From Ophthalmolycus amberensis (Eukaryota; Chordata; Actinopteri; Perciformes; Zoarcidae): DNA of 64,000 bases. Location of the stretch: contig JAFEUB010001217.1 in the NCBI GenBank assembly GCA_024529925.1, forward strand, positions 40,001 through 104,000, in the 5' to 3' direction. Below are positions 20,673-32,157 of the stretch, piece after piece. The notes under the pieces were generated by a model that made no database searches, was not told where the DNA came from, and worked only from the letters and a program-made list of their open reading frames with translations. A program made the translations under genes and the position numbers. Within the stretch, counting starts at the first letter, position 1. Every line of letters starts with the position of its first letter.

Positions 20673-21596
20673 CGTGTCTGATATGATGTGTGTGTGTGTG
20701 TGTGTGTGTGTGTCTGATATGATGTGTGTGTGTGCGTGTGTGTGCGTGTCTGATATGATGTGTGTGCGCGTGTGCGTGTCTGATATGATGTGTGTGCGCG
20801 TGTGTGTGTCTGATATGATGTGTGTGCGCGTGTGTGTGTCTGATATGATGTGTGTGCGCGTGTGCGTGTCTGATATGATGTGTGTGCGCGTGTGTGTGTC
20901 TGATATGATGTGTGTGCGCGTGTGTGTGTGCGCGTGTGCGTGTCTGATATGATGTGTGTGCGCGTGTGTGTGTCTGATATGATGTGTGTGCGCGTGTGTG
21001 TGTGCGCGTGTGCGTGTCTGATATGATGTGTGTGCGCGTGTGTGTGTCTGATATGATGTGTGTGCGCGTGTGTGTGTGCGCGTGTGCGTGTCTGATATGT
21101 GTGTGCGTGTGTTTGTGTCTGATATGATGTGTGTGCGCGTGTGTGTGTCTGATATGATGTGTGTGCGCGTGTGTGTGTGCGCATGTGCGTGTCTGATATG
21201 ATGTGTGTGTGTGTTTGTGTCTGATATGATGTGTGTGTGTGTGTGCGCGTGTGTGTGTCTGATATGATGTGTGTGTGTGTGTGTGTCTGATATGATGTGT
21301 GTGCGCGTGTGTGTGTGCGCATGTGCGTGTCTGATATGATGTGTGTGTGTGTTTGTGTCTGATATGATGTGTGTGTGTGTGTGCGCGTGTGTGTGTCTGA
21401 TATGATGTGTGTGTGTGTGCGTGTCTGATATGATGTGTGTGCGCGTGTGTGCGCGTGTGTGTGTCTGATATGATGTGTGTGCGCGTGTGCGTGTCTGATA
21501 TGATGTGTGTGCGCGTGTGTGTGTCTGATATGATGTGTGTGCGCGTGTGTGTGTGCGCGTGTGCGTGTCTGATATGTGTGTGCGTGCATGTGTGTG
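20629..21596. repeat. GT/GC alternating minisatellite (Z-DNA type)
   Basis: Nearly 1 kb of alternating purine-pyrimidine sequence, punctuated about every 30 bp by TCTGATATGATG. Typical units are TGTGTGCGCGTGTGTGTG plus TCTGATATGATG. A block marked by the rare GCGCATGTGCG recurs at 21179 and 21317, a higher-order duplication of 138 bp. The 325-codon minus-strand frame is an artefact. Confidence 0.94.
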
Positions 21597-22079
21597 AACT
21601 GACTTTATTCCAGCAGAGTTCAGAGGTGACGTGTGTGTACTTGTACTTCTGTACTTGTGAGGACTTTCATTCAGCCCCGAACCGTCACCTTAACTAAACC
21701 TTCTTCTTCTTCTTCTTCTTCAATTCCCACAACTACTTAGGATTTGTATGTTCACGGTGTTTTCCTGTTTTATTGAACTGATTTTATCTGATATAAGATG
21801 ATAATTATGGAAAATATTAGAGGCTGTGGTCACACTTGTCTTTTCAATGCATCCTTTCGTCATCTGATCATGTCGACGTTTGATTTATTTGCTTTGAGAC
21901 AATTTAGAAATTGAACATTTGTGTGATGAGGTTGAGGTCTGATGTCGTCAGTGATTTCTGTTATCATAGGTTCTTTGGTTATGTGGTGGAGGCAGTAATA
22001 ATAGAGAGGAGAGGATGGAAGCAGAGAGAGTCAACCCTCCCCTTCATGTCTTATTCTGAACATTTTGGATTAATAAGTA
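21597..22079. other. intronic sequence, no recognised gene
   Basis: Unique sequence with a TTC run at 21701-21720. Nothing recognised. Confidence 0.5.
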
Positions 22080-22105
22080 GGGGGGGGGGGGGTTGGGGGG
22101 GGGGG
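22080..22105. repeat. poly-G tract (G13-TT-G11)
   Basis: Thirteen G, TT, eleven G. Strong intramolecular G-quadruplex potential on the + strand. Confidence 0.95.
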
Positions 22106-22267
22106 CAGGAGGTGAGGAAGGGAGACTGACCTCAATATGAATAGTTAGAGAGGTAAAGTGTGTGTGTGCCTCGGGAATGTTAATTAAGATCATTAAATGC
22201 AAATAAACACATCGACGAGCAGTCATTTTTATGGACGAGGGCGGATTGATTGACACTCGGCATCCAT

Positions 22268-22287
22268 GGGGGGGGGGGGGGGGGGGG
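22268..22287. repeat. poly-G tract (G20)
   Basis: Twenty consecutive G residues, 162 bp after the preceding poly-G tract, on the same strand. The true length may be uncertain in assembly. Confidence 0.93.
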
Positions 22288-23935
22288 CTGAGCTGATCGA
22301 TGTGAAAACATATCGATCAGAAGGTGAGAGTCGCTCAGAGCGAAGCTGACCTTCTGACAGTCGGCGCCGCATTAATGCAAATAACATGTCGCGTCTGATG
22401 AAAGTTCACTTTATTTCTGCTTCCTGGAATTAGAATAACATCTTTGAAGCGGAGAGGGTGGAGACCTGGTGGAGGTTCCAGGTGTCCTTCAGGTACTTCA
22501 TACCTTTAGGCGGCATCACGGTCTGAGGATGTTGCAGACGTTAGTGAGTGGTTTTAAAGTGTGGAAGATACGAGGTTTCTGAGGCCCTTGAGGTGCTTTG
22601 TAGGGGTCATTTTCACGTTCTTATTACAGTCCCCGTCTTTTAGGCAGATCTGAGGTCCTTGAAAATATTTGATGAGTCTTTTTGAAGAGACTCCTGCTTG
22701 CTTGTTGTCGGAGTCCTTGAGAGGAGGTTTTAAGGATTGGTGTCTTAAAAGAGTCCACGATGTGAAGCGCTTCCTTGAAGCCCTACGGAGGTTCATTTTA
22801 ACAAGGTTCTAGCAGTTTTTCAGGGGGTTCAGTATTTGAGGGAGTCCTGGTGGGTTCTTCAATTTTAACGATGGGGGTTGCACATGTTAAGGGTGTTGGA
22901 ATGGATTCCAGGACCCTTTAAGAAGTGTCAATGTGTATGAATATATTACCATGGAGGTTCACTGACGTCCAGAAATTAAGGGAAATAATATTCGTAAAAT
23001 AGTCGTCTGTGTTCACGCAGAGCTCTACGATACCTCATATTCATAGAGACCTGAAACTATGTGTATAAATGTGCGTGTATAAACCATACGGGACAAACAA
23101 TAACAACGCCGCCGTATTTACGCCTCGATGACGATATTGTGAGTGTTGATGGAGCTGCTACAATGTTAGCATAGAATAGCACTGATTCATCCAAACTCCA
23201 TTCAGAAAACAAGTATTTTATAAGTTGTTTGCTTGTCGTTTTATGAATCTGCACCATTATATAGTTATTATATAGTTTATTAAAGTTCAATCCCAGCTAA
23301 ATAGTTTATTTAGTTCATACAGCAGTAGACCAGCCGGCATGTGGCTCGCTAGATGCCGAGCGCCTCCGCATGATGTTTTGAACCCAGAAACGACGGCATT
23401 TAGTTTCCCGTGATGTCTGGAAATGTTGGAACCTTCAAGGGCAAATACGGACAAAGGTTTTTATTTTACAATGAACTCTATGATTGAAGCTCGTTATTCA
23501 AACACCGATCGAAGAACACTCACGGAGATCTCTCTGGACGTCCCCTTGAATCCATGTGTTTTCCGTAGAGCAGCCGCTGAAGATGCTTTCGGGGTTTTTG
23601 AGGCTTCGTGTACTCATAACCAGGTTCCTCAACATTTGTTCGGTCTTTGAAACCTCCGAGATGTTTCAGCAGGGATCTTCTTCACTCATTTAAAACGTCT
23701 TGATTTGTAATATGTTGGGTAAAGACGGGTGCGGGTTCAGTTTTTGCTCTTCTTTATTTTATATTTGTTTAATATGTCACTCAGAAGTCTTTTAATGCGT
23801 CTTAAAACCTTCATGTGTTTACACCATCTTCCTCTCACACACATTAAATCTAAGACCTTTACACTCCACACACACCGTATTCTTGCTCGCTAATGACACA
23901 GGCGCTAATTTCCTAATGCGTCCTGTCATCCCCAA
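22288..23935. other. intronic sequence, no recognised gene
   Basis: Unique sequence. Short phrases such as GAGGTTC and GTCCTTGAG recur between 22480 and 22980 in varied spacing, which may be a very old degenerate tandem repeat. No exon is recognised. Confidence 0.5.
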
Positions 23936-24158
23936 CACACACACAGACAGACACACACACACACACACACACAAACAATGATTAATTCAGGTCTTCTAAA
24001 TACGCTTCTGCCTCTATCTCGCTCTCAAAAATCACACACACACTTTCTCTGTTTCACGACCAACTTTTCAAACTCACATTCACTCTAATGACACATGGGC
24101 TAATTTCCTAATGCACACACACACACACACACACACAAACGCACACACACACACGTCT
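23936..24158. repeat. CA microsatellites with duplicated flank
   Basis: CA tracts lie at about 23936-23974 and 24114-24156. Each is preceded by GCTAATTTCCTAATGC (23907-23923 and 24098-24113) within similar text (ATGACACAGGCGCTAATTTC and ATGACACATGGGCTAATTTC). This indicates a duplication of about 190 bp. Confidence 0.85.
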
Positions 24159-24159
24159 A

Positions 24160-24280
24160 GTTTACGCCTCGGTGTGAGTGATATCCCGACCATTATGGGC
24201 CCTTTATTTACACTGGCTTTACAAATGAGCCCTAATTACGGGGTCTTAATGATGTGGTCGGGCGAGCAACAAGCGAGGTA
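24160..24280. promoter_or_regulatory. candidate conserved non-coding element
   Basis: Unique block with TGATATCCCGACCATTATGG, GCCCTTTATTTACACTGGC and AATGAGCCCTAATTACGGGG. It is repeat-free between CA repeats and a polypurine tract. Inference from composition only. Confidence 0.25.
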
Positions 24281-24294
24281 GCTCTGCAGAGAGA

Positions 24295-25512
24295 TAAGAG
24301 GGGAGAGAGGGAGGGAGAGAGGGAGGGAGGCGTTTGCTTGGAGGGTTTTTTGTAAATGTCAAGAGCAGAGAGTTGATGGCTTCATCAATCCTTTATCCCT
24401 GCAAAACACCTGGAGGAGGAGAGGGGAAGGGAGGGAGATTAGTCAGGGAGAGGAGGAGGAGGTACAGAGGGAGGGAGAGAGGAGGAGAGAGAGAGATGAG
24501 CTGGAGGGAGAAGACAAAAAAGGGAGGGAGAGATCAGCCGAAGGGAGAAAGTTGTGAAGGGAGTGGAGGAGGAGGTAGTGGAGGAGAAAAGATGAGGCGA
24601 GGAGGGAGAGAGGAAAGGAGGAGATGGGGGAAATAGTAGAAAAGGAGGAGAGAAGGAAAGATTGAGTGTGCAAGGGGGAAGGAAGGAGATAAAGGGAAGG
24701 TGATAGGAGGAGAAGGAGGTGGTGAGATAAACTGGAAAAGGAGAGGTGGAGAAGTGGAGAACATGAGATAAAGGTGGTGATCTGAGCTAAAGGGAAAATA
24801 ATGGGGGGAGGAGAGAGGAAGAAGCTGGAGTGGTAGGGGAAGGAGGGAGGGGGGTAGAGAGGAGGAGGGGAAGGAGGCAAAGAGGGAAGGGAGACGTGGT
24901 GAGGAGAAAAGGAATAGTAAAAGGAGAGAGGAGGAGGGAGAGAGAAGGTGAAGGGAGAAAGTTGGGATGGGAGAGGAGGAGAAGTGTGTATAGAGGGGAG
25001 GAAGGAGAAAAGATGAGGGGAATAGGGAGAGAGGGAAAGAGGAGCTGGGGAAATAGAAGTAAAGGAGGAGAGAATGAAATATTGATTGTGCAGGGGGGAG
25101 GAAGGGACAGTGATAGGAGGAGAAGGAGGTGGTGAGACAAATGGGAAAAGAAGATGTGAGCTCAATGGAAAAGAAAAGAGGAAGGAGGAGAAAAGAAGAA
25201 GTGAGTGTGTGAGGAGAGGAAGAGAGGAGGAGGGAAAGGAGGCAAAGAAGGAGGGAGGGTAGACGTGGTGAGGAGAAAAGGAATATTTAAAGGAGAGAGG
25301 AGAGAAGGAGGGAGAGAGAAGGGGAAGTGATAAGAAAACAAGGAGAGAAAAGGAGGATAAGAAAGGAAAGGAGAAAGTGAGAGAAGTACAACGAAAGGAT
25401 GTGAGGGAATAAGGAAAGGACAGAAGGGCAAAATAAGAGGACGAGGGAGGAAAGGAAAGGATTAGAGAGAAGGAGGCAAATTAGGGAAGGAAGAGAGGGA
25501 GGTTGTGAGGGA
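24295..25512. repeat. 1.2-kb polypurine tract
   Basis: The + strand is overwhelmingly A/G (GGAGGAGAGGAAAGGAGG type). It contains a weak long-range duplication: GTGAAGGGAGAAAGTTG-like and GGAGAGAATGAAATATTGA or GGAGAGAAGGAAAGATTGA blocks recur about 400 bp apart (24640-24660 and 25065-25085). Minus-strand frames of PSSLLSPPS type are artefacts. Confidence 0.92.
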
Positions 25513-25689
25513 GGTCGTGTGGCCTCCATCTTTGATTTTTCTGGAATCCTGTCGTTTTGTTCCTTCGATCTTTTCTCTCGTAATGACTTTGATTTTTCGG
25601 GCGTGTGAGTGACTGAAGTGTCTGAGTTCAGAGTAATGGATCACAGCCGGCGGTGACCCTGCTGTTGTTTGTTTAACAGCTGATGCTCC

Positions 25690-25799
25690 TCGGTGGTGAA
25701 ATCCTCCCCCTCTGTTTCTGTCTCCCCTCTCATCTCCCCCCTCTCATCTCTCTCTCATTACACTTCCATTTCTTTCTTTTTATGCCTCTTTCTCCCCAC

Positions 25800-25833
<34 letters not shown>

Positions 25834-25917
25834 TGTCTGGCCTAATCTTCGTCGCCCCGTCTCTTGTCGTTCCTCCCCCCTCTTCCCTCCCCCCCTCCCT
25901 CTCATCCTCCTCAGTGT
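25690..25917. repeat. polypyrimidine tract
   Basis: C/T-rich + strand, including (TC) at about 25805-25831 and CCCTCCCCCC near 25880. It is opposite in strand bias to the polypurine tract 180 bp upstream. Confidence 0.88.
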
Positions 25918-26070
25918 AATGCAGGATAAAGACATTGGGATCACATATGGCCGAGCATCGAGTGGTGGCGCGCCACTTAAATCCACTCATTTAAGTGCAA
26001 ATCGGTGTCATTCTGGAGCCGCAGAGCAGATGCTAGGCCATGTCAGCATAACTGGATGTGACCACCGCTG
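25918..26070. promoter_or_regulatory. candidate conserved non-coding element
   Basis: Unique block: GCAGGATAAAGACATTGGGA, GGTGGCGCGCCACTTAAATC, CATTTAAGTGCAAATCGGTG, TGCTAGGCCATGTCAGC. It includes the palindrome TGGCGCGCCA and an inverted ACTTAAAT/ATTTAAGT pair with a short spacer. Repeat-free, possibly constrained. Confidence 0.3.
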
Positions 26071-26075
26071 GCTTA

Positions 26076-26108
<33 letters not shown>

Positions 26109-26221
26109 CTCTGTAACCCCTATAGATGGTGATGAAACATGCACCTTAAATGCAGAAAACAGATAAATTGATAGGCGATTATAAAGAGGGATTTGTGCAC
26201 ACGGGTCTGTTTTAAAGCTCT

Positions 26222-26260
<39 letters not shown>
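26071..26260. repeat. GT microsatellites
   Basis: GT tracts at about 26077-26104 (ending GCGCGC) and 26222-26259. Confidence 0.92.
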
Positions 26261-26424
26261 CCTGAATGCAACCAGAAAAGTAAAAGATGCACATCAAGTT
26301 TATTTGTACACGTTTCATAGTCAAAGCTGAGAACAAAACAGAAATAAAAAGTGTAAGAAAGTGTTGACACATTTCTGGAAGTTGTCAAGTCTTCATGTTT
26401 CCTCTGGTACTTCCTGTATGTTTT

Positions 26425-26836
26425 AACCATAGACTGTATATAACAAGTGCACATAGTCGACATAACGTCACTCATTGGTTTGTGCTGTTTTGAAGCCTCC
26501 AGTTTGGCGTTTCGGCCGTCGCCATCTTTTTTATTTTTTGGAACCATGTTAACAGGAACTGACCATATCTCGGACTGAGGAGGAGTGACGTAGAGACGCC
26601 GTACTCGTCTCCGGTAGAGACCTGTCAATCACTGTGTAGCCCCGCCCTAAAGCATCCCCTGCTTTATGGTCTGTTTGACTCTAAATGGACCATAATGTAC
26701 TAAATGAACATCATGCTGTATTGAAGAAGACTTGAAACTAGAGATTGAGACCATAAACTCATGTTTACAATGTTTACTGAGGTAATAGATCAAGAGAGAA
26801 GTAGAGTCATTTTCTCATAGACTTCTATACAATCAG
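26425..26836 (+). repeat. family-1 dispersed repeat, copy B
   Basis: The most complete 5' end. It opens AACCATAGACTGTATATAAC, then GTCACTCATTGGTTTGTGC and TTTTGAAGCCTCC, and then the common blocks from GTGACGTAGAGACGCC to CTTCTATACAA. The 3' GCCCCCTGGTGG end is missing, replaced by unrelated sequence at about 26836. Confidence 0.9.
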
Positions 26837-27736
26837 TAAAACATGTAAATGATTTTGAAATCCTTGTTTTTCTTGCAAAAGAAACATAGTTTTGTTTTGG
26901 AGACGTTTCTCCTAAACTCGTGTGCTTCGACCCAAACTTCAGCCTGTCAGGTGATAAAAACAGCTCATTGTTATTCGCCGTGTGAGCGCGGGTCATATTT
27001 AAATCATAAATGTCATTACGGTTCACTTCTATCTATAATGAATCCACCATCAGAGGGAGATTAGCCCGACGTGTCTTCTGCTTCACTCGGGCCGACTCGT
27101 TATTAGCGGCGTGATAACGACGTTTAATTGTAATTGTTATTTAGCTGCTCTCTCTGCTCCATGAACAGACGATAAAAGTTTAATGGAAGATGAAACATTT
27201 GGTTTTTTGTCTCATAATAACACCTAACACATCAAATACTGTTTGCTTTTCTGCTCTTTTGAATCTGTGACGTTCAACTTTTATTCAGTCATTTATGATT
27301 TATTACCTTTAAAGAGAATCTTTCTCCTCTATTTCCCTTCATTTCCTACATTACCCAGAATCCTTTTCACCCGTGGCCCAAATCTCCAACTTCATGTGTG
27401 TGAACTTTATGTTCCAGACATTAACAAGTGTTCAGAAGTATTTAATAGTGTGGAAACTCTAAAATAAATATTCAGATATTGGAATAATTCAATATATACA
27501 AGAGTACAATAAGACTTATTCAAATCATTAAATTGAATTATGTTATTTTCAATATGCAAAGATTTGATTTGTTCAATAGATAAAAACTAAATGATCTACA
27601 CACTTTCCACAATTTCCATATTAAAGTTTGACTTTTGGTTCTGTCTGTAAACTAAATAGATTTTTATAAAATTGACTATTACATTTTTCACATATTTTTT
27701 AAAGATGATTTATCAAATGATATATTATACCTGTCA
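26837..27736. other. intronic sequence, no recognised gene
   Basis: Unique AT-rich DNA. The part at 27060-27180 (GGCGTGATAACGACGTTTAA, TTGTAATTGTTATTTAGC) is enhancer-like in composition. Nothing else recognised. Confidence 0.5.
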
Positions 27737-30208
27737 ACACACACAGACAGACAGGTGAACACACAGACAGGTGAACATATAGACAGACATGTGAACACAG
27801 ACAGACATGTGAACACACAGACAGACAGGTGAACACACAGACAGACAGGTGAACACACACATGTGAACACACAGACAGGTGAACACACAGACAGGTGAAC
27901 ACACAGACAGACATGTGAACACACAGACAGACATGTGAACACACAGACAGACAGGTGAACACACAGACAGACATGTGAACACACAGACAGACATGTGAAC
28001 ACACAAACAGACAGGTGAACACACAGACAGGTGAACATATAGACAGACATGTGAACACACAGACAGACAGGTGAACACACAGACAGGTGAACATATAGAC
28101 AGACATGTGAACACACAGACAGACAGGTGAACACACAGACAGACATGTGAACACACAGACAGACAGGTGAACACACAGACAGACAGGTGAACACACAGAC
28201 AGGTGAACATATAGACAGACAGGTGAACACACAGACAGACATGTGAACACACAGACAGACAGGTGAACACACAGACAGGTGAACATATAGACAGACATGT
28301 GAACACACAGACAGACAGGTGAACACACAGACAGGTGAACATATAGACAGACATATGAACACACAGACAGACAGGTGAACACACAGACAGACATGTGAAC
28401 ACACAGACAGACAGGTGAACACACAGACAGGTGAACATATAGACAGACATGTGAACACAGACAGACAGGTGAACACACAGACAGACAGGTGAACACACAG
28501 ACAGACATGTGAACACACAGACAGACAGGTGAACACACAGACAGGTGAACATATAGACAGACATGTGAACACACAGACAGACAGGTGAACACACAGACAG
28601 ACAGGTGAACACACAGACAGACATGTGAACACACAGACAGACAGGTGAACACACAGACAGGTGAACATATAGACAGACATGTGAACACACAGACAGACAG
28701 GTGAACACACAGACAGACATGTGAACACACAGACAGACAGGTGAACACACAGACAGGTGAACATATAGACAGACATGTGAACACACAGACAGACAGGTGA
28801 ACACACAGACAGGTGAACATATAGACAGACATGTGAACACACAGACAGACAGGTGAACACACAGACAGACATGTGAACACACAGACAGGTGAACATATAG
28901 ACAGACATGTGAACACACAGACAGACAGGTGAACACACAGACAGACATGTGAACACACAGACAGACAGGTGAACACACAGACAGACATGTGAACACACAG
29001 ACAGACAGGTGAACACACAGACAGACAGGTGAACACACAGACAGACAGGTGAACATATAGACAGACATGTGAACACACAGACAGACATGTGAACACACAG
29101 ACAGACAGGTGAACACACAGACAGGTGAACATATAGACAGACATGTGAACACACAGACAGACAGGTGAACACACAGACAGGTGAACATATAGACAGACAT
29201 ATGAACACACAGACAGACAGGTGAACACACAGACAGACATGTGAACACACAGACAGACAGGTGAACACACAGACAGGTGAACATATAGACAGACATGTGA
29301 ACACAGACAGACAGGTGAACACACAGACAGACAGGTGAACACACAGACAGACATGTGAACACACAGACAGACAGGTGAACACACAGACAGGTGAACATAT
29401 AGACAGACATGTGAACACACAGACAGACAGGTGAACACACAGACAGACATGTGAACACACAGACAGACAGGTGAACACACAGACATGTGAACATATAGAC
29501 AGACATGTGAACACACAGACAGACAGGTGAACACACAGACAGACATGTGAACACACAGACAGACATGTGAACACACAGACAGACAGGTGAACACACAGAC
29601 AGGTGAACATATAGACAGACATGTGAACACACAGATAGACAGGTGAACACACAGACAGACATGTGAACACACAGACAGACAGGTGAACACACAGACAGAC
29701 AGGTGAACACACAGACAGACAGGTGAACACACAGACAGACAGGTGAACACACAGACAGACATGTGAACACACAGACAGACAGGTGAACATATAGACAGAC
29801 ATGTGAACACACAGACAGACAGGTGAACACACAGACAGGTGAACATATAGACAGACATGTGAACACACAGACAGACAGGTGAACACACAGACAGACATGT
29901 GAACACACAGACAGACAGGTGAACACACAGACAGACATGTGAACACACAGACAGACAGGTGAACACACAGACAGACAGGTGAACACACAGACAGGTGAAC
30001 ATATAGACAGACATGTGAACACACAGATAGACAGGTGAACACACAGACAGACATGTGAACACACAGACAGACAGGTGAACACACAGACAGACAGGTGAAC
30101 ACACAGACAGACAGGTGAACACACAGACAGACAGGTGAACACACAGACAGACATGTGAACACACAGACAGGTGAACACACAGACAGACATGTGAACACAC
30201 AGACAGGT
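27737..30208. repeat. 2.5-kb GAACACACAGACAGACAGGT minisatellite
   Basis: Units are mostly 20 bp (GAACACACAGACAGACAGGT or ...CATGT), mixed with 16-bp units (GAACACACAGACAGGT) and GAACATATAGACAGACATGT variants. Rare variants mark higher-order duplication. ACATATGAAC is at 28351 and 29197, and the shortened ATGTGAACACAGACAG follows each, an 846-bp shift. ACAGATAGAC is at 29631 and 30023, a 392-bp shift. All three minus-strand frames are open for over 800 codons because the unit has no stop; this is not a gene. Confidence 0.96.
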
Positions 30209-30325
30209 GGAACTAGAGCTTCATAACTAAAGAATAAATGTCAGCTGAGTCTCCAACCTTTTCTTTTCGTCGATGAAATCTGAACGACATATTAACTCTG
30301 TTTCTACCCATCATGGCCATTTACT

Positions 30326-30369
<44 letters not shown>

Positions 30370-31070
30370 ATCGATAGGGGTTTTAATGGAACATATAGGC
30401 AGAGACAGGAGGAGTGAACAGCTCATGTTTCTCAATGACCACACACACACTCTGTGGCGTAATGATTGACATAAGTATACAGAGAACCACACACACACAC
30501 ACACACACACACACAACCAGGTAAGAAAATAAATGAAAGAACAAACAGAAATCTGATTTGTTTCTCGTCCTGTTATGAAAACTGAAACTTCTTTTCAAAC
30601 GGGCCCTGAACGCATCGCGGAGAGGCCAGAGGTCCTCCGCATAGCGTCCCAGATGCTATCCCAGCATGCACGGCACTTCCTGTTTGCGACCCCCATCATC
30701 ATCTCCTCCTCCACCTCCTCTCTCTCCATCACTGCTGCTTTCATAACGTTAATAACTCCCACCATGCCCCCTGTTTTCCCATCATTCCTCAGCTCTGTTC
30801 TTCTGGTTTCTCTGCACCTTTAACTTCCTGTTCGTCTCTCACTGCTCACTCAGTGTTGACGGATTCTCTGATACGTCTTCTTTTTCTGAAACGTCATCCA
30901 ATTGAAAAGTGATATTTGCAGTTTTATTGGGAATGAACAAAAGAATTCTGAACTCGTTGGTTATTTTCACTCACTTTATTTACAATATACCGACTTTAAA
31001 TTTAATTAATATCACAACCACTAAAGATTTCTGATTGGCTCAAATTATTTTTAATCACAAGACACTAGCA
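30209..31070. other. intronic sequence with GT and CA tracts
   Basis: GT at about 30330-30369 and CA at about 30489-30515. The 30600-30690 block (GGCCAGAGGTCCTCCGC, GATGCTATCCCAGCATGCAC) is unique and GC-richer. No gene recognised. Confidence 0.55.
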
Positions 31071-31311
31071 GTGGTGTAATGTAACTAAGTACATTAACTT
31101 AAGTACTGTACTTGAGTTAAACTCAGAGGTACTTGTACTTTACTTGAGTTTACTTTGTTTACTACTCCACAGCATCTCAGAGGGAAACACTGTACTTTTA
31201 ACTGAAATGCATTTGTCTGACAGCTTTAGTTACTTTACAGATTCAGAATAATAATACAAAATATAATAAGACAACAATTGATGATGTTTTAAGATAAAAT
31301 AAGATCATCCT

Positions 31312-31533
31312 TCATCGGTCCTTCTCTGTTGCTGCCCCGAAGCTCTGGAACAACCTTTGATCTTAACATGGCACTTTTGTGTGATTTTGTCAGCTTGTCT
31401 TGATTTTAAAGTCACTTACTGTTATTAATCCAGTCTTTGTTTGTATGACTGCTTATCTACTGTATGTGCAGCACTTTGGGCAACCTTTGTTGTATTTTAA
31501 AAAGTGCTATACAAATACATTTTGATTGATTGA
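31312..31533 (+). repeat. truncated LINE 3' end (L2/CR1-like)
   Basis: It contains GTTGCTGCCCCGAAGCTCTG followed by GAACAACCTT, which reads VAAPKLWNNL, the usual end of L2/CR1-type reverse-transcriptase ORFs. Then come GCAGCACTTTGGGCAACC and AAAGTGCTATACAAATA. It finishes TTGATTGATTGA, a typical tail of these elements in fish. Heavily 5'-truncated and inactive. Confidence 0.75.
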
Positions 31534-31705
31534 TCCTTTATTCGACCTACAGCGGGGACATTTGCAGGATTACAGCAGCAAAGTGGAAAAAACAACAAGA
31601 GACATGATTAGAAAAACAAAGCAAGAAAAATAGAAACAAACAAGAAAATAGAAACAAACAAGAAAATAAAAACAAAACATGAAAATAAAAACAAAACATA
31701 AAAAG
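31534..31705 (+). repeat. second inserted fragment with short tandem AAACAAAC units
   Basis: GATCCTTTATTCGACCTACA then GGGGACATTTGCAGGATTAC and CAGCAGCAAAGTGG is another commonly seen fish repeat. It is followed by about five units of AAGAAAATAGAAACAAAC type. Confidence 0.7.
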
Positions 31706-32157
31706 TACAATAATAATAATTATTATTAATATTATTATTATAATACAGTATTATTACAGATCAAGCTGCAGCATGAAGTAATTTAAATGACCTCCACCTT
31801 TACCAGCTGCAACACTAGTGCGATGCATTAAACGCATTAAAGCATCAATAAGTATAACACAGTATCATCTGCATATGGTCGGTTTGTCCGGACCTGCTCG
31901 TAGATATAAACGTCTCTTTTTAAGCTATAATGAAAACACAATGATTCTTATTTTTAAGGGAATAGACACCAAAGAAAAGATATTTAACAAATATTAGATT
32001 CCATTTCTGCCAGTAGATCACCCAAAATGCTACAAACTTCACCCGTAAGTATATTTTGATGCTAAACAGATTTTGAATGCAGGACATGTGCGAGTGCTTT
32101 CACACTGCATTACTACTTTTACTCAAGTAAAACATCAGAGTACTTCTTCCATCAATG

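Larger units (their letters stand above)
31072..32157 (+). repeat. fish 'TACTTTTACTCAAGTA' dispersed repeat, interrupted
   Basis: It opens AGTGGTGTAATGTAACTAAG with GTACTTGTACTTTACTTGAG and GACAGCTTTAGTTACTTTAC. It resumes after insertions with CCACCTTTACCAGCTGCAAC and AGTATATTTTGATGCTAA. It ends TTACTTTTACTCAAGTAAAA and AGAGTACTTCTTCCATCAATG. This is a repeat I know from many percomorph genomes. A LINE end and another element lie inside it. Confidence 0.85.

Noticed and set aside
20612..21589. 325-codon minus-strand frame rich in HTHTH and SYQT
   Set aside because: Translation of GT/CA repeats with GATATGATG interruptions; no coding signal.
27688..30200. Three overlapping minus-strand open frames of more than 800 codons
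   Set aside because: All three frames are open because the 16/20-bp units contain no stop. The peptides are Cys/Val/His/Ser repeats changing phase with unit length, with no start context, splice sites or domain.
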